64,000 nt of DNA from positions 80,687,410-80,751,409 of the forward strand of contig NC_134839.1 of the NCBI RefSeq assembly GCF_965363235.1, written 5' to 3'. The translations under genes were made by a program, and so were the position numbers. Below are positions 60,595 through 64,000 of this stretch, piece after piece (position 1 is the stretch's first letter; each line of letters begins with the position of its first letter). The notes beneath the pieces were generated by a model. That model was given only the letters and a program-made list of their open reading frames with translations. It made no database searches and was not told the origin of the DNA. The DNA is from Mytilus galloprovincialis. Lineage: Eukaryota > Mollusca > Bivalvia > Mytilida > Mytilidae.

Positions 60595-63414
60595 ATGTTG
60601 GAGTGGATAAATAGTCTTGTTGACAGGTTACAACCTAACTATTTAAGGCCTGAAGATTTGGAGAGACTGCCAGAAAACGCATATGTACCAACACTGTCAG
60701 ATTTAGTTATTCCGTCTTTAGTGGCAGCGTCATGTCTTGTTGTGGTGAGACATGTTCTTGACAGGTATCAATATATAAGATGACTTCCGTGTGTCGGAAA
60801 ATTTGCATGTAAATTAAGCTTCTCTACAATTAAACAAACTTTTCTCAGACCGTTTACACAAACATGTTCACTGATTCCAATTAGTTATCAAAGGTACCAG
60901 GTTTATAATTTGATACAATTGACACTAGTCTAGGAAAGCATGATTTATTTATAAGTTGAAATTGGCTGTGAACTAGCTTAATCCACCACTTCCTACATAA
61001 GAACAGTTCAGTACCAAGTCAGGATTATGACAGTTGTTATCCATTCGTGTGATGTGTTAACTTTTGATTACGGAAGTTTGAATTTTCCTCTCAGTTCAGT
61101 ATTTTGGTGATTTTACTTTTCATTAACTGATACGGAGGAGTATTCCTAGATATGTTCTTTGTTGTCTTTGTCATATCATTAAAGTTTTATGTTGTGCTTC
61201 GTGCTTCTGATGAATCAATCATGTGGTATGATTGCCAATGAGACCACTGTCCACTTGAGACACAATTGCAAGAGAGTTGGTTTGGTGTGTATACTTATCT
61301 CAATTTAGCCAATTGGCCAATGGCTTTTTTTCTTCAACCACCAAAGCCACATCTTAAAATCATTCTAACACAGTCAACAGAAAACAAATGTATGCATTAA
61401 ACAAGTTTACTTAAGACCTGCCGCAGATAATGATGTTTGGAGGAAAGATAAAACAAAGAGGAAACATGATAGGAGAATAATTAACACGTTAAAGAATACC
61501 AAAATAGTTACCAATTCAAGGTAATAATTGAATTTCTATCTATGCATTGTGTTTCTTTAATCAGGACATTGAATATACAAACTCGTGTTGTTCTTGTACA
61601 AGTCAAAAAGTCAAACTGTTTGTTATATTTTTTATATATAGGGTTGTTGTAGCCCCTATAGGAGCTTATTTTGGGTTCAATACAAAGATAACAGATGGTT
61701 TAACGGAAAACCCGATTTTAGAAAAAGAATACAGCAAATGTAAGACTCCTAATTCGGACACTATACTTGTAAGTACATTGTTTATTCAAAAGTTGCAATA
61801 AAGTGGAAAAAAGATGCATTTTATAACGTTCCTGGTGAAGGTAAATCCAGAAAAGCGCTTTGGACGCAAGAAATTATTAAACGTGTTGTTTTCAATATTT
61901 TATAAATTTACAATTATTACAGCAATCCGTGAATCTGATAAATTCGAAAATCATAAATTGAGTAAGGGTTGAAATGACAGGTTATAAAAGAATAATAGTA
62001 ACAAGATGTCAATTAACACATAAAGTTTTAATAAGTTATCCTATTTTTATTGGTATGTTTTAAATTGTATGCCCCATTTATGGGCATTATGTTTTCTTGT
62101 TTGTGCGTCCGTTCGTCCGTCCGTCCCTCTGTCCCGCTGTTCCGCTTCAGGTTAAAGTTTTTGGTCGAGGTAGTTTTTGATGACGTTGAAGTCCAATCAA
62201 CTTGAAACTTAGTTAACATGTTCCCTATGATATGATCTTTCCAATTTTAGAGATTTTACCCCTTTTTCATGGTCCACTGAACATAGAAAATGATAGTGCG
62301 GATGGGACATCCGTGTACTTGGGACACATTCTTGTTTTTTTTTTGTGTTTTCAAAACAATATGCCAATATTTGAAAAGTAAAGGAATTATTGGGAATTAT
62401 CGACGCCTTGGAAAAGAACAACTGAAATCGAAAATTCAGCACAGGAGAATTAACATAATCTAACAGTCACACAAACTTCTTGAATTTTCTAAAGCAAACC
62501 GCCTCCCCTTAAAAAATGTCAATGCAATTATAGTGCAACATCTTGTTTCGTATGCTGAATAAACATCAACTTTTTACCAACTACAAATATACTCAGCTGG
62601 TTAAAAAATACAATTTATAGCTTAAATTTTGAACAAAGGGTGTCACTTATGTGTTCCGTAGGTATTTCATTTCCAATTGTAATATTGATAACATAAGTAT
62701 TTGGTCATATATACAAATGAGACAAAGAATTACAGTAAAAAAATGTATTTGTCACATTTTGAAGATTTTGAAGAAGAAATGTGAATTAACAGAACGAGAA
62801 ATTTCTAAATGGTTCCGTAAAAGGCGTCGGAACGACAAAGTCACAGACATTAAGAAGTTACAAGATGCAAGGTATACATAAGAAAACTACTAATTCATTG
62901 AAAGGTAGATGAGTTCCCCTTGGTGAGAAATAATTTGAAATAAAAGTAATCGTAGTTTTTGTCAAGAATGCTTACCGATCCCAAACTACATGTTAGTCGT
63001 ACTTAAAATAGCCTCAGAGTTCCTAATATATAGATTTGTATGAAAATTGTATCCAAATTTTTTAAAACATATATATTTAAGGAAACGAGAAAACAGTCAC
63101 ATAACACAAATAAGCTCAAGACATTTGTTTTGTCGGTTATGGGCAAGGAATTGAAACTTATCACAATAAACTAATGATTCAAAGCATATAAACAAAATTG
63201 GGGATAATACAATCTAAATATTGCAAGATATTATGTATTAATTCAATGCATGTAAAAATGATAAATGTCTCATCACACCCGAAGTGATATCGATCCACAT
63301 GATTGATGCCTTACCTCAAATGTATTCTAAAACAAACTTTTTCTTTTCTTTTACAGTTGGCACTTCATGTTTTATTTGATAATGTCGTGGTATGGTTTGT
63401 TTATTCTTTGGGAT
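60595..63414 (+). CDS. CERS: Ceramide synthase, 5' exons (gene continues off the right edge)
   Basis: Coding exons: 60595-60764 (exon starts 60588 after TTTTTCAG), 61642-61768, 62765-62871, 63357-63414. Phases agree, giving 154 codons so far. The start MLEWINSLVDRL leads to a first membrane segment (LVIPSLVAASCLVVVRHVL), then VVAPIGAYFGF, a homeobox-like segment (ELTEREISKWFRKRRRNDK), then ASWHFMFYLIMSWYGLFILWD, the start of the TLC (Lag1) domain. The family N-acylates sphingoid bases at the ER. The catalytic His pair lies in later exons. The exon 3 acceptor (TTTTGAAG at 62764) has a weak pyrimidine tract but gives a gap-free alignment to the family pattern. Confidence 0.88.
61800..62640. other. 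Ceramide synthase intron with a repeat fragment
   Basis: It contains the AGGTAAATCCAGAAAAGCGC fragment (61840) and a CGTCCGTTCGTCCGTCCGTC tract near 62105. No other signal is seen. Confidence 0.35.
62765..62871 (+). CDS. CERS: Ceramide synthase exon 3, homeobox-like segment
   Basis: It encodes ILKKKCELTEREISKWFRKR then RRNDKVTDIKKLQDA and ends AG|GTATAC. WFRKRRR corresponds to the third-helix WFRxRR remnant typical of ceramide synthases. It joins 63357 through a Ser codon before WHFMFYL. Confidence 0.85.
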
Positions 63415-64000
63415 GTAAGTAATTATGGTAAACCTTTTTATATTAATGACATGTAAAAATTGAAATTCGTCTCGACTACAAATATCCAATAACTTCCATT
63501 TTCTGACATTTTTAAACCTAATATGATAAAAGGCTCTAAAGAATGAAACCAATCAGGTAATCGCCTTAATTGGACAATGACTAATGCTTTATATTTGTTG
63601 GAAATTATGATACTTGCATTTAAATTTGAATATATTCTACAGGAGAAATGTTGTTGAAAAGCATTAGTTCCTAACGAATAAATAACACTGGATGCACAAA
63701 ATATTAACTTTAAAACCTTTCTAATGTAGACATGCTTGGGACGAATTTTCAAATTAACCTTTTCTACATAGAAAAATATTCACGAAATAAAACACAAAAT
63801 ATGAATATATGGAAGAATAGAAAGGTCTATCACTTGTCTAAATATATAAGAGTAGTATTTATATCAGGGAGGGAAAAATTCAGTGAATCAATGTAGAATA
63901 CAAGCACAGTTTAGAAGGAGTAACACGAATGGTAAACTAGTTTGCCTCAATTGTATTTTAGATTTTTCTCCTACTGTAATACATTGTACATATGGCTTGT

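Overview
The window looks like nuclear DNA of a marine bivalve, most likely a mussel (Mytilus-type). It is AT-rich, has small exons in long introns with GT-AG splice sites, and is crowded with interspersed repeats I recognise as mussel-type. No table lookup was possible, so the species call is inference.

Three host genes are supported. (1) An EXD3 / Nibbler / mut-7-type 3'-5' exoribonuclease lies on the minus strand from its ATG at 36304 to its stop at 5718. I could assemble 18 exons whose phases all agree (3273 nt, 1090 codons plus stop). (2) A two-exon orphan seven-transmembrane receptor lies on the plus strand (46956-48672). (3) The first four coding exons of a ceramide synthase lie on the plus strand (60595-63414); the gene runs off the right edge.

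The rest is mostly mobile and repetitive DNA. At the left edge a Naiad-type Penelope-like retroelement (minus strand, N-terminal GIY-YIG nuclease, CxC linker, then reverse transcriptase) carries four in-frame TGA codons, each where the family has cysteine. This fits a selenoprotein-encoding retroelement. Its RT is split by a 901-bp inverted-repeat transposon with a 3-bp target duplication. EXD3 introns hold a 5.4-kb minisatellite of ~68-bp units, several TIR elements, and a hammerhead-ribozyme-bearing retroelement with a 15-bp target duplication nested in a MITE. Upstream of EXD3 (37.9-43.3 kb) three events can be ordered: a MITE with a 9-bp target duplication, a triplication of a ~1.24-kb segment, and a LINE insertion with an 11-bp target duplication into the first copy. 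From 44.8 to 46.6 kb there is a (TA)n tract, a nearly loopless long palindrome and tRNA-derived SINE copies. From 50 to 60 kb there are a LINE tail, a small CAG-ended MITE, palindromic elements and a bivalve-type repeat with hairpin-tipped ends.

The genes show no operon-like organisation. EXD3 acts in small-RNA 3'-end trimming, the receptor in signalling and the ceramide synthase in sphingolipid synthesis, and nothing in the sequence links them functionally.
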